Source: Streptomyces bicolor
Lineage (GTDB): Bacteria; Actinomycetota; Actinomycetes; Streptomycetales; Streptomycetaceae
Direction of reading: 5' to 3'
Assembly (NCBI RefSeq): GCF_000719285.1
Contig: NZ_JOFS01000009.1
Coordinates: 372,001 to 436,000 of the forward strand
Length of the DNA stretch: 64,000 nt
Under the pieces are notes generated by a model. It worked only from the letters and a program-made list of their open reading frames with translations. It did not search any database and was not told where the DNA came from. Below are positions 27,259 to 34,751 of this stretch, piece after piece. The position numbers and the translations under genes are program-made. Each line of letters begins with the position of its first letter. The stretch's first letter is position 1.

Positions 27259-29148
27259 TCACGCTGCCTTCCGGCGCCCCTTCGAGGTCCCGCGTGCGGT
27301 CCGGGACGCTGTGGACGGCAGGCCCGTCGGGAGCGACCAGCCGTCCACGCCCGGAGACTCGGAGCGCGCGATCGTGAAGCGCGTGAGCGAGAAGTCGGCT
27401 CGCTGCTCCTCCGGGTACCGGTCGTTGAAGTTCTCGACCCGGACCAGCTCCAGGTCGTGTGCGGTGCAGTGGTCCCGTATCCACTTCACGGCCGCGTTGG
27501 CGGCGTCGTCCTGACCCCGGCCGGCAAGGGTGATCATGCCGAGGAGATCGGAGTCGGGTTGGGTCTGCGCTCCAACGGCCCAGGTCTCACCTGACTGCCG
27601 GGCGCCGTGGGCGAAGAAGACGGCGATGTCGCCCTGCCAGGTTCTTTCAGGGATCGTCAGCGGAGTGCGGACCTGGAGGGGGACTTCTCGGGGGACGACG
27701 GCCATGACCGACTCGGCCTCGGCTCGCATCATCTCGGGCAGCACGCTTGTGTAGGTGTCGGAGGTGATCTGGCGGGAAGAGTGACCCAGCTTCTCCTGAA
27801 CCACCTTGATGTCGGTACCGGCGAGGAGGGACAGGGTGGCCGCGAGGTGGCGTAGGTCATGCAGGCGGACCGGCGGCAGGCCGGACAGCTCCACGAGGCG
27901 GGTGAAGCGGCGCGAGATCCAGTCAGGGTGCAGCGCCTCGCCGTTCTCGTGCGTCCACACGCGTCCGGTCTCGACGTAGGCGTCCCCCCACTCCTGGCGC
28001 TTCTGCTCCTGCTTCGCCCGGAAGCTGACCAGGTTGTCGCCAGACTCCAGGCTCAGGGACAGGGTGCGGACGCTGTCGGCCTTCGGCGCTTCGCCGTACA
28101 ACTGGTAGGCGACCTCCACGATCTGCTGGGAGATCCGCAGCCAAAGGGCATCGGTGCTGACCTCTGTCCAGGGCAGCGCGGCCATCTCGCCGCGGCGGGG
28201 GCCGAGGAAGATGAAGCTGTGCCACAGCTCGTAGAGCCAGTCGTCCTTGATGAAGTCGAGGAACTGGCCGGTCAGCTCTGGTGTCCAGACCATGACTGGG
28301 CCGGGCTTCTCGCCAGTGCGCTTCCAGTGCTCGATGCGCTCGGGCGTCCAGACGAGCGGCTTCGGCCGGGTGACCGGCGGCAGCTCGACGAGCTGTGCCC
28401 AGTTCTTGGAGAACGCCTGCTCGCGCTTGATCCCCCAGGAGAGCGCCGAGCTGAGGGTGTCGTTGATGCGGTGCATGGTGGCGGCGGAGGTGACCTTCCG
28501 CAGCCCCTTCTTGCCCTCGCGGAGCGCGGCGTTCGCATCGAGGAAGGCGCGGCGGGCGGCGCGGCGCTCCTCCTTCTTGGCGTAGCCCGCCGTCTTCACC
28601 CAGGCCCGGTGTGCGGCGTCGCGTTCCTTCCGGAGTTGGTCGACGCGGAGGCGGTGGAGGATCCGCTCGGCGTTCTCCTTCTCGATCGCGTCGTACATCT
28701 TGTCGAGGTGGCGGACCTTGAGGTCGCGGCGTTTGATGTGCCCGAGGTGAGGGAGGAGGTAGTTGTTGATGTGCTCCTCGTAGCCGTGGCGGGTGGTGCG
28801 GGCGAGGGACTTCTTGGCCTTGATCCACCGGAGGAAGAAGTCGCCGCACGTCTCGTCGGAGAGCACGTCGGTGCCGGCCGTGGCCGCGTCGTACAGCTCC
28901 TTGGCCTTCTTCTTGGCGTCATCCAGCTTGGCGAAGCCACCGCGGCGCACTCGCGCACGTTTGTTGCCCTCGCCGCGCTCGGCCTCGAAGTAGAAGTACC
29001 AGGTGCCGTGGCCCTTGCCGAGCTTTGGGCACGTCAGCCCGATGTCTCCGATCTTCGGTTCGCCATCGGCGTCGAGGACCGGGTTGCCCTCCTCGTCCTT
29101 GAGCGGCCCCTTGCACTGGCATCGCCGGTAGTAGCTCGGCTTGAACAT
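27259..29148 (-). CDS. int: tyrosine-type site-specific integrase
   Basis: A 629-residue tyrosine recombinase that would insert the element at the CAT tRNA. The catalytic residues are visible: Arg318/319 (GPRRGEM), His430-x-x-Arg433 (LHDLRH), the GHSS histidine and nucleophile Tyr466 (SDTYTS). The N-terminus has a short Cys motif (RRCQCKGP, Cys10 and Cys12, and TCPKLGKGHG) typical of actinomycete integrases, then a core-binding SAM-like domain. Unusually, about 160 residues follow the catalytic Tyr, ending in an Arg/Lys/Ser-rich tail; most integrases stop within some 30-40 residues. The 3' end faces the tRNA, the usual arrangement. Confidence 0.95.
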   Translation of the reverse strand: MFKPSYYRRCQCKGPLKDEEGNPVLDADGEPKIGDIGLTCPKLGKGHGTWYFYFEAERGEGNKRARVRRGGFAKLDDAKKKAKELYDAATAGTDVLSDETCGDFFLRWIKAKKSLARTTRHGYEEHINNYLLPHLGHIKRRDLKVRHLDKMYDAIEKENAERILHRLRVDQLRKERDAAHRAWVKTAGYAKKEERRAARRAFLDANAALREGKKGLRKVTSAATMHRINDTLSSALSWGIKREQAFSKNWAQLVELPPVTRPKPLVWTPERIEHWKRTGEKPGPVMVWTPELTGQFLDFIKDDWLYELWHSFIFLGPRRGEMAALPWTEVSTDALWLRISQQIVEVAYQLYGEAPKADSVRTLSLSLESGDNLVSFRAKQEQKRQEWGDAYVETGRVWTHENGEALHPDWISRRFTRLVELSGLPPVRLHDLRHLAATLSLLAGTDIKVVQEKLGHSSRQITSDTYTSVLPEMMRAEAESVMAVVPREVPLQVRTPLTIPERTWQGDIAVFFAHGARQSGETWAVGAQTQPDSDLLGMITLAGRGQDDAANAAVKWIRDHCTAHDLELVRVENFNDRYPEEQRADFSLTRFTIARSESPGVDGWSLPTGLPSTASRTARGTSKGRRKAA

Positions 29149-29291
29149 CCGACCCCCTGCTGTCGACTGGCCACAGCCAGCCGAGGCTGTGCGTACGTGT
29201 CTGGCGTGATCTCTCTTGATCTTGCTGGGGGTGTCGGACAGCGTTGTAAAGTTGCTGACAAGTTGGCGCGGGGGAGATTGCGACCAACGCG

Positions 29292-29552
29292 ATGACTGCT
29301 CAGGAAGCGGGCGGACAGGCTTCGGCCGGAGCGATGGGTCTGGAGGAGCTGCTGGCTCTTCCGGCCACGGTCAACGTGACAACTGCCGGGCGTGCTCTGG
29401 GAATTGGCCGAGACAAGGCGTACGAGCTGATCCGCAATGGGAAGTTCCCTGTTCGGACGCTCCCGCTAGGCGGCACAGTTCGGGTACCAACGGTGGAGCT
29501 GTGGAAGGTCCTCGGCATCGAGCAGTGCCGGGAAGCGGGGGTGAGTACGTGA
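29292..29552 (+). CDS. xis: excisionase-like helix-turn-helix protein
   Basis: An 86-residue protein with a MerR/excisionase-type winged HTH: 'NVTTAGRALGIGRDKAYELIRNGKFPVRTLPLGGTVRVPT' read in two parts, ending 'VELWKVLGIE'. It is divergent from the integrase gene with a 143-bp gap. Proteins of this shape next to integrase genes in streptomycete elements usually act as recombination directionality factors or small regulators. The xis name is by position and fold, not proof of function. Confidence 0.75.
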   Translation: MTAQEAGGQASAGAMGLEELLALPATVNVTTAGRALGIGRDKAYELIRNGKFPVRTLPLGGTVRVPTVELWKVLGIEQCREAGVST

Positions 29553-29659
29553 TCGACGGAGGCGGCGCGTGATCTTGGGGTGTTTGTTTGGTTTCCAACA
29601 ATGTGACCTATCTTCGGTAAACTAGTTCGCTAAAGGGGGTCGGTAGGAGGGGCGAGGAG

Positions 29660-30634
29660 ATGCCGAGGCTGTACGGCTTTGAGGACATGGCGTACCGGCG
29701 GGTGCGCGAGAGCGAGGCGGAGGGCATTCGTGCTGCCGCCTCGCGGCGGTTGCTCAAGCAGCCCTATCCCGCCATCACGGAGTGGATGAACGCCGAGGGG
29801 TACCGCACGACGCGCGGTGGTCTGTGGAAGCCAGACGTCCTGGCGAACGTGCTCGATCACCCGGCCATCGCCGGCCTGGAGGAAGACGAGAACGGCAACC
29901 TCGTCGAAACGGGCGGCCCCGCGATCATCCCTCGGGAGGACTTCGAGGCCATCCGTGCCATGCGCCCCGTCCATGACCCCGACAAACAGCGGGCCCCGCA
30001 GCGGGAGTACTTGATCCCCGGCCCGATGGGTACTTGCGGGCTGTGCACGACCTCGCTGGGCTCCTCTCCCTCGAACCGCGGCAGCCGCGGGTACCGGTGC
30101 GCGCCCAGTACAGCGCAGCATCCGGGCGGGTGCGGCAAGGTCCGCATCAATGCTGACCTGCTGGAGACGTACGTCGCTGAGCACGTTCTGGCGGAGTTGG
30201 CCAAGCCAGAGGTCAGCGCGCTGATTGGTCAGGCGCGAGATGAACTGCTCGCCCAGGCTGCCCTCTTGCGTAAGGAGGCGGCAGCCGCGCGCCGTCGGCA
30301 GAAGAAGCTGGGCGTGGACTACGGGCGTTCGCCGGACATGTCACTCAAGGCGTTCAGGGCAGCCGATAAGGAACTCACGCAACTGATCCGCGAGAGCGAG
30401 ACGAAGGCTCGTCTCCTGGAGCAGGTCAAGCACGTGCCGGTCGGTGACATCCCTGACCTCGTGCGCTGGTGGAAGCACGCGCCGATGAGGGCGAAGAAGG
30501 GTGTCCTGGTTCTCATGCTGGAGAAGGTGGCCGTGTACCCGGCCGCGTCCAGGGGTTCTCGCACGGTGGACGCGGACCGGGTGGCACTGCATTGGCGTCA
30601 GTGGGGCGCGGAGGCTGAGGAGAAGTCCGCCTAA
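29660..30634 (+). CDS. serine-recombinase-like protein lacking the catalytic domain
   Basis: A 324-residue protein that matches the 'recombinase' domain of large serine recombinases ('ITEWMNAEGYRTTRGGLWKPDVLANVLDHPAIAG'-type motif, residues 38-72) and the zinc ribbon ('GTCGLCTTS', then CAPSTAQHPGGCGKV), followed by a coiled-coil (EAAAARRRQKK). The N-terminal resolvase domain with the catalytic Ser is absent, and the 107 bp upstream have no room for it. The gene has its own strong ribosome site (GGAGGGGCGAGG), so it seems to be an independent gene, not a simple fragment. It may bind DNA as a regulator, or be a remnant. Its stop overlaps the convergent membrane-protein gene by four bases. Confidence 0.78.
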   Translation: MPRLYGFEDMAYRRVRESEAEGIRAAASRRLLKQPYPAITEWMNAEGYRTTRGGLWKPDVLANVLDHPAIAGLEEDENGNLVETGGPAIIPREDFEAIRAMRPVHDPDKQRAPQREYLIPGPMGTCGLCTTSLGSSPSNRGSRGYRCAPSTAQHPGGCGKVRINADLLETYVAEHVLAELAKPEVSALIGQARDELLAQAALLRKEAAAARRRQKKLGVDYGRSPDMSLKAFRAADKELTQLIRESETKARLLEQVKHVPVGDIPDLVRWWKHAPMRAKKGVLVLMLEKVAVYPAASRGSRTVDADRVALHWRQWGAEAEEKSA

Positions 30635-31407
30635 ACTGCTCTGCCAGCGCATTTGGGGCTGACGTTGTAGCCGATGGTGGCCAGCGCGAGACCGGTGGCC
30701 ACACAGATGATGGAGAGCCCCGCCAAGGCGGGGCTGACGGCGTTTTCGACAGACAGCGGCCAAGCGTGCCCGGTCCGGTCAGCGATGATGTACGCGCTAC
30801 GGCTGAGCGCATGGGCGACGGCGAAGACGCCCCCGGCTGCAGCGATGGACAGTCCGGTTGCGGCTGCGCGTCGTTGCTGCCAGGCCGCAATGGCCAGCCC
30901 GGTAGAGAAGGCGCCGATTTCCAGCCCGGCCACGGCTGTGAAGCCGAGGTAGGTGAGCAGGTACAGCCGGACGTCGGATCTACGCGCGTAGGTCGCGGAC
31001 AGCTCAGTGTGCGCGGTGTCGGCCATGTGGAACTCCCAGATCATCGCCGCGACAACACAGCACACGGCGATGATGCGCACCGCGACTCCCGCCTGTACGT
31101 GGCTTCTTGAGTGCGTCCAGTCCACGATCATGACTTGGAGGCATGCCCAGAAGATCACTGCGGCGAGATCCGAGGCGAGGGAGGAGACCTCGTTGAGGTC
31201 CATGAGTCGGTCAACGGCTTCGGCGACTGTGGGGATCGCCAGGAGTGAGCCGATGAAGCAGGCTGCGAACGCCGACATTCGGGCCCTGTGGGCGATTTGA
31301 TAGACCGCTTGATTGCGACGCTTACGGGTGTAGTGCAGGCGTGTCGCCGCGCTGATGGCTGTGGCAAGGGCACAGACACCGTAGATGAGGCCGTCCAAGA
31401 GGTTCAA
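30631..31407 (-). CDS. multi-pass membrane protein paired with an XRE regulator
   Basis: A 258-residue protein with six to seven predicted transmembrane helices (for example LIYGVCALATAISAA, FAACFIGSLLAIPTV, LAAVIFWACLQVMIV, IIAVCCVVAAMIWEF, AGLSIICVATGLALATIG). It resembles the MAB_1171c-type membrane proteins that streptomycetes often encode beside an XRE regulator. The start overlaps the regulator's stop by four bases, so the two are translationally coupled. The role is unknown; a membrane sensor controlling the cytosolic regulator is one possibility. Confidence 0.75.
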   Translation of the reverse strand: MNLLDGLIYGVCALATAISAATRLHYTRKRRNQAVYQIAHRARMSAFAACFIGSLLAIPTVAEAVDRLMDLNEVSSLASDLAAVIFWACLQVMIVDWTHSRSHVQAGVAVRIIAVCCVVAAMIWEFHMADTAHTELSATYARRSDVRLYLLTYLGFTAVAGLEIGAFSTGLAIAAWQQRRAAATGLSIAAAGGVFAVAHALSRSAYIIADRTGHAWPLSVENAVSPALAGLSIICVATGLALATIGYNVSPKCAGRAV

Positions 31408-31946
31408 CGTCCTTCCAGATCATCCGCTGCCCTCTCAGCGGCTTCGTGCAGGCTCAGCAGGCGGCGCGGCCGGCCCTCACGGGGCTGGTCGACGCCGGGG
31501 GGAGGTGGGGGGATCGCGGGGACCTCTTCGGACAGTCCCCTGCGAACACGGATCTCCCGGAGCTTCGAACGGATTTCAAGAATGTCCTGCACTTCAAGGC
31601 CCTGCATTAAACGCAGGACTTCGCGGGCTTCAGGGTGCTCCCGGTACACCGACAGGGCTGCGAGGTCGTCCCACTCCCGTCCTGAGAGCAAGAACGCGGC
31701 CGGGGCGTCCAATGCCTGAGCGAGCGCAGCGATGGTAGACGACCTGGGATTGCTGCTGGTGCCGTTCATCAGGCTGTTGACGGTGCCGTGCGACAGCAGG
31801 GGCTTGCGCTGTCCCACGGGGGTCGTCGCATCTGAGACGTCCCGGGCGCTGGGCGTGAACCCGTCCGGATCGCGGCGCAGGCGCAGCAGGACGAGCAACT
31901 TCGAGGCCAGACTCATGTGTTGACGCCGGTCGGTGGTGTCTGTCAT
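31404..31946 (-). CDS. XRE-family transcriptional regulator
   Basis: A 180-residue protein with an N-terminal Cro/CI-type HTH: the recognition part is 'LLSHGTVNSLMNGTSSNPRSS' split as LLSHGTVNSLMNG, then STIAALAQALDAPAAFLL. A C-terminal Pro/Arg-rich stretch (IPPPPPGVDQP) links to the end. The ATG at 31946 has GAAGGCGG upstream. It is translated together with the downstream membrane protein and divergent from the small gene at 32189, so it may be the repressor that holds the element quiescent, which is inference from position. Confidence 0.83.
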   Translation of the reverse strand: MTDTTDRRQHMSLASKLLVLLRLRRDPDGFTPSARDVSDATTPVGQRKPLLSHGTVNSLMNGTSSNPRSSTIAALAQALDAPAAFLLSGREWDDLAALSVYREHPEAREVLRLMQGLEVQDILEIRSKLREIRVRRGLSEEVPAIPPPPPGVDQPREGRPRRLLSLHEAAERAADDLEGR

Positions 31947-32188
31947 GTCCGCCTTCTCTGGCCGTGTCGTATGCTGCCGCAGGTGACTGGCCGGTAACAA
32001 TCGTCCCTGCCTCTACGATACCTCGCAGCTCGGAGGGGTTATAGGGTTTGTTGGACAGTTTCCTCGGGGGAGCCGGCGGGTGAACTGCGGGCGTCACGCG
32101 CTCCGTTACCTGCCTCTTGGTGGGCTGTCGAGGAAGTCGCATCTGGGCGGGCGAAGGCGGCGCGCTTGCCGTTCACGGGAGGAATCGC

Positions 32189-32362
32189 ATGTCCGAAATC
32201 GACGAGCGGCGGATCGCTGAACTGGCCAAGCAGCCCCCGTGTTTGCTTCGAGGCGGGGCGGGTGTCTCGACCCGCCAGGAGGCCCGAAAGCTGCTGGAGT
32301 GGCAGGCTGGCATGCGCGGCCGGGAGCCAGACGATGGCCTGCAAGAGGATGGGTGCTGTTGA
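32189..32362 (+). CDS. small hypothetical protein (57 aa)
   Basis: A 57-residue protein starting MSEIDERRIAELAKQ, mostly polar and helical, with a cysteine pair at the end (EDGCC). GGGAGGA lies eight bases upstream of the ATG. I do not recognise the family. It is the first plus-strand gene after the divergent repressor-like gene, so it may be an early lytic-type gene product. Confidence 0.55.
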   Translation: MSEIDERRIAELAKQPPCLLRGGAGVSTRQEARKLLEWQAGMRGREPDDGLQEDGCC

Positions 32363-32648
32363 GTCACAGGGTGGCCAGCACCCAGACAGGGGTCAGATAG
32401 GTGACATTTTTGAGATGCTGCTGTACGTTCTGACGTGCCGGGCGGGTACAGCAGCCGCAGGAGCCCCGCACGGCAGCGTCGCGTGAGCGGCGTCCTTCCC
32501 TACTCCTCGCCGGGTGGCCGACCCCCCCCGCGCCCCACCCGGCGAGGAGTCGGCCGTCCCGGTGCGGCCGTCGGGGTGCGTGACGGGAGTCAGCCCGCCG
32601 TGACCGCTTGGTCGTGGCGGGCTCTCTCATGTCCACAGCCGGAAAGGG

Positions 32649-32777
32649 GAATTCGGAAATGCAGCGAATTCCCTTTTCTGAATTCCTTTGAATTAAAAGA
32701 GTTCTGAACTTGCTTTGGCGGTATTCGCCATTAAGATATAAGTGTAAGAACAAAGGGGAACACCCCTAACGGAATTC
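32649..32777. repeat. cluster of GAATTC motifs upstream of the ParB-like gene
   Basis: GAATTC occurs at 32649-32654, 32666-32671, 32680-32685 and 32772-32777, with a near copy GAATTA at 32690-32695. Three more lie downstream of the same gene (34004, 34031, 34043). The first two copies are part of an imperfect inverted repeat. At about 70% GC a GAATTC is expected roughly once per 16 kb, so the clustering is not chance. Confidence 0.75.
32710..32737 (+). promoter_or_regulatory. candidate promoter of the ParB-like gene
   Basis: TTGCTT at 32710-32715 and TAAGAT at 32732-32737 are separated by 16 bp and are 57 bp upstream of the ParB-like start. A short hairpin GGCG-GTATT-CGCC sits inside the spacer. 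This is a consensus-like match read by eye only. Confidence 0.45.
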
Positions 32778-32794
32778 ACGAAAGGCGCGGGGAA

Positions 32795-33937
32795 ATGGCT
32801 GACAACAAGGTCGAGTTCATCAACATCAAGGTCAGCGAGATCGCTCCCAACCCGGAGCAGCCGAGGAAGTTCTTCTCGGAGGAGGCGCAGGATGAGCTGA
32901 CCAACAGCATCAAGGAGAACGGCCTCCTCCAGCCGGTCGTCATCCGGCCGGTCGAGGGCGCCAAGGTCCCTTACATGCTGATCGCGGGCGAGCGGCGCTG
33001 GCGGTCCTGCCAGGCGGCCGGCCTGGAGGTCATCCCGGCGAAGGTCGTCGAGGGTGCCACCGAGGAAGAGGCGTACGTCCTCAGCATCGCTGAGAACGTC
33101 AACCGGGCGGACATGACCATCATGGAGGAGGCCGGTGCGTACGCCGACCTCAAGGCCGCTGGCTGGACCCCGGCGAAGATCGCCAAGCAGTTCGGCAAGA
33201 CCGAGACCCACATCACCTGGAGGCTCGGTCTGCTCACCCTGCGCCCCGAGGTGGCCGAGATGGTCGACCAGGGACAGATCAAGAACAACCTCGCCTGGCA
33301 CATCGCCCAGCTCAACCCGGCGAACCAGATGGTGGCCGCCATGCGGTATGTGCGCGGCGACTTCGACAGTGAGGCCGAGGCGCAGCACTTCGCCAACGGC
33401 CTCAAGATGATGGAGCAGCAGACCTCCCTCACCAACGAGAAGGCGCCGACGGCCGAGGAGCAGGAGAAGCAGAAGAAGGCCAAGGTCAAGGCGAAGGACG
33501 GGCTCGGCAAGGCGGAGGAGGTCCTGATCCCGCTGCTGGAGGAGCTGGCGGAGAAGAAGCCGGAGGACCTGGCCGTCATCCTCGGTGACGACCTCGCGCG
33601 TCACCTGCGGGTCGTCGGCCGCCTGTACGCCAAGGTGCAGATGGTGCGGAACCTGCTGAGCAAGGCGCAGGGCTTCCAGCGGGCCATGGCCGAGGAGTTC
33701 AACAAGGCGGCCGCGGAGGTCCAGCAGGAGGCGGCGGCTGTGAAGAAGGCCGAGGCGGCGGCCAAGCCCGAGGCGGAGGCCGAGAAGCCGGAGGCGAACT
33801 CGGCAGGCAAGCCGCAGGCCACGGCGAAGAAGGCGGCGGCCAAGCCCGCCCCGAAGCCGGCGGCGCGCACGACCACGGGCACCAAGGCCCCGGTGCGCCG
33901 GACGCCTGCCAAGAAGGCTGAAGCGGCAGCGAAGTAG
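32795..33937 (+). CDS. ParB/RepB/Spo0J-type partition-like protein
   Basis: A 380-residue protein with a ParB N-terminal domain containing 'NPEQPRKFF' and the CTP-binding-type 'IAGERRWRSCQAAG' (residues 63-76), then 'ENVNRADMTIMEEAGAY' and an HTH ('AKIAKQFGKTETHITWRLGLL'-type). The last third is an Ala/Lys/Glu/Pro-rich tail like that of histone H1-like or chromatin-binding proteins. It could partition an extrachromosomal form of the element or regulate transcription by spreading on DNA. GAATTC clusters on both sides are candidate binding sites. A terminator-like hairpin follows. Confidence 0.88.
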   Translation: MADNKVEFINIKVSEIAPNPEQPRKFFSEEAQDELTNSIKENGLLQPVVIRPVEGAKVPYMLIAGERRWRSCQAAGLEVIPAKVVEGATEEEAYVLSIAENVNRADMTIMEEAGAYADLKAAGWTPAKIAKQFGKTETHITWRLGLLTLRPEVAEMVDQGQIKNNLAWHIAQLNPANQMVAAMRYVRGDFDSEAEAQHFANGLKMMEQQTSLTNEKAPTAEEQEKQKKAKVKAKDGLGKAEEVLIPLLEELAEKKPEDLAVILGDDLARHLRVVGRLYAKVQMVRNLLSKAQGFQRAMAEEFNKAAAEVQQEAAAVKKAEAAAKPEAEAEKPEANSAGKPQATAKKAAAKPAPKPAARTTTGTKAPVRRTPAKKAEAAAK

Positions 33938-33942
33938 CACTG

Positions 33943-33968
33943 AGGGGCGCGGCAGAGGCCGCGCCCCT
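33943..33968 (+). terminator. terminator-like hairpin after the ParB-like gene
   Basis: A perfect 11-bp stem AGGGGCGCGGC/GCCGCGCCCCT with loop AGAG begins six bases after the stop codon. There is no strong T tract, as is common in high-GC actinomycetes. Confidence 0.75.
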
Positions 33969-33992
33969 CCCTTCCTGCGGGTTTGGATGAGT

Positions 33993-34020
33993 GGGCGCGG
34001 CCGGAATTCCGGCCGCGCCC
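33993..34020. repeat. perfect 28-bp palindrome centred on GAATTC
   Basis: Bases 33993-34020 are a perfect palindrome (14 bp half-sites GGGCGCGGCCGGAA and complement) with GAATTC at 34004-34009 in the centre. Two further GAATTC lie at 34031-34036 and 34043-34048. A palindrome with no loop is more like an operator or nuclease/ParB site than a terminator. Confidence 0.85.
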
Positions 34021-34215
34021 GTTTCCGCTTGAATTCCTCTCCGAATTCCAACCCGTTTCGATGAGTAGCCCGGGCCGGGCGCGCAGGGAGGTGTGCTCCC
34101 TACGCGCCCGGTGCCGCTCAGCCAGGTCCGAGCGGGCGGCATCATCGGTCACCGGGGCAGCCGTCGCCAACGCCGACGCACCCCGGCATCTGAGCACCAC
34201 GAAAGGAATGGCCAC

Positions 34216-34617
34216 GTGCTCACCCTGTTCACCAACCGGTTCCAGGCGTTCCAGCCCACGCAAGGGGTGCCGGTGCGCATCACCCTGGGCGCTCCCCGCT
34301 TCAAACTCCCCTACTCCCTCACCCACTCGGTGCGGGAGCTCGCGCCGCGTCGGGACTATCTCTCCCAGCCCGAGCCCGAGTTCACGACGGCCTACTGGGC
34401 CGACCTCGACCAGCTCGGGCCCGAGCGGATCGCCGCGCGGCTGCGGCAGATCACGCAGGCGGAGGGCGATCACCGCCTGGTGCTGCTCTGCTTCGAGGAC
34501 CTGGCAAAGCCGGGACTCTGGTGCCACCGCCGCGTGTTCGCCGCTTGGTGGAAGGAGGTCACGGGGGACGAGGTGCGGGAGCTGTCCCCGATGGATCAGC
34601 AGGGCACCTTGATCTGA
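34216..34617 (+). CDS. DUF488-like small protein
   Basis: A 133-residue protein. The core 'LVLLCFEDLAKPGLWCHRRVFAAWWKEVTG' (residues around 93-122) matches the DUF488 family, which has a conserved Cys-His-Arg (here WCHRR) near a second Cys (LCFED); these residues suggest metal binding or thiol chemistry. The GTG start is preceded by GAAAGGA. In actinophages DUF488-like genes are frequent in the region before the terminase, but their role is not established. Confidence 0.72.
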   Translation: MLTLFTNRFQAFQPTQGVPVRITLGAPRFKLPYSLTHSVRELAPRRDYLSQPEPEFTTAYWADLDQLGPERIAARLRQITQAEGDHRLVLLCFEDLAKPGLWCHRRVFAAWWKEVTGDEVRELSPMDQQGTLI

Positions 34618-34691
34618 GCGTCGGAACCGCGCCGCAAAAATAGGTGACATGATTTCAAGGGGCTGCCTGCTCCTTGTGTGAGGTTCCAGCG

Positions 34692-34730
34692 CAGCGCCCG
34701 GCCCCGGCATCCCGCCGAGGCTGGGCGCTG
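34692..34730 (+). promoter_or_regulatory. hairpin in the leader of the Mom-like gene
   Basis: CAGCGCCC (34692-34699) and GGGCGCTG (34723-34730) form a perfect 8-bp stem just upstream of the ribosome site GGGAGGCGAG (ending 34749) of the gene at 34752. It may be a terminator/attenuator for the preceding gene or a translational control of the DNA-modification gene. Confidence 0.45.
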
Positions 34731-34751
34731 TCGTTCGTCGGGAGGCGAGAG

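Larger units (their letters stand above)
32363..32794. other. AT-richer regulatory region upstream of the ParB-like gene
   Basis: This 432-bp stretch has no supported gene. It contains the ATAGGTGACAT motif at 32397-32407, four GAATTC sites (32649, 32666, 32680, 32772), an AT-rich core at 32650-32760 and a promoter-like pair at 32710-32737. It may be the main promoter/operator, an origin, or a centromere-like locus. Confidence 0.6.

Noticed and set aside
29660..30634. Functional large serine integrase
   Set aside because: The catalytic resolvase domain with its serine is absent and there is no upstream frame containing it.
33983..34612. Plus-strand frame starting at 33983
   Set aside because: It is out of frame with the DUF488-like gene, and codes a Ser/Pro/Arg-rich peptide with no motif; the GTG at 34216 with GAAAGGA is the supported start.
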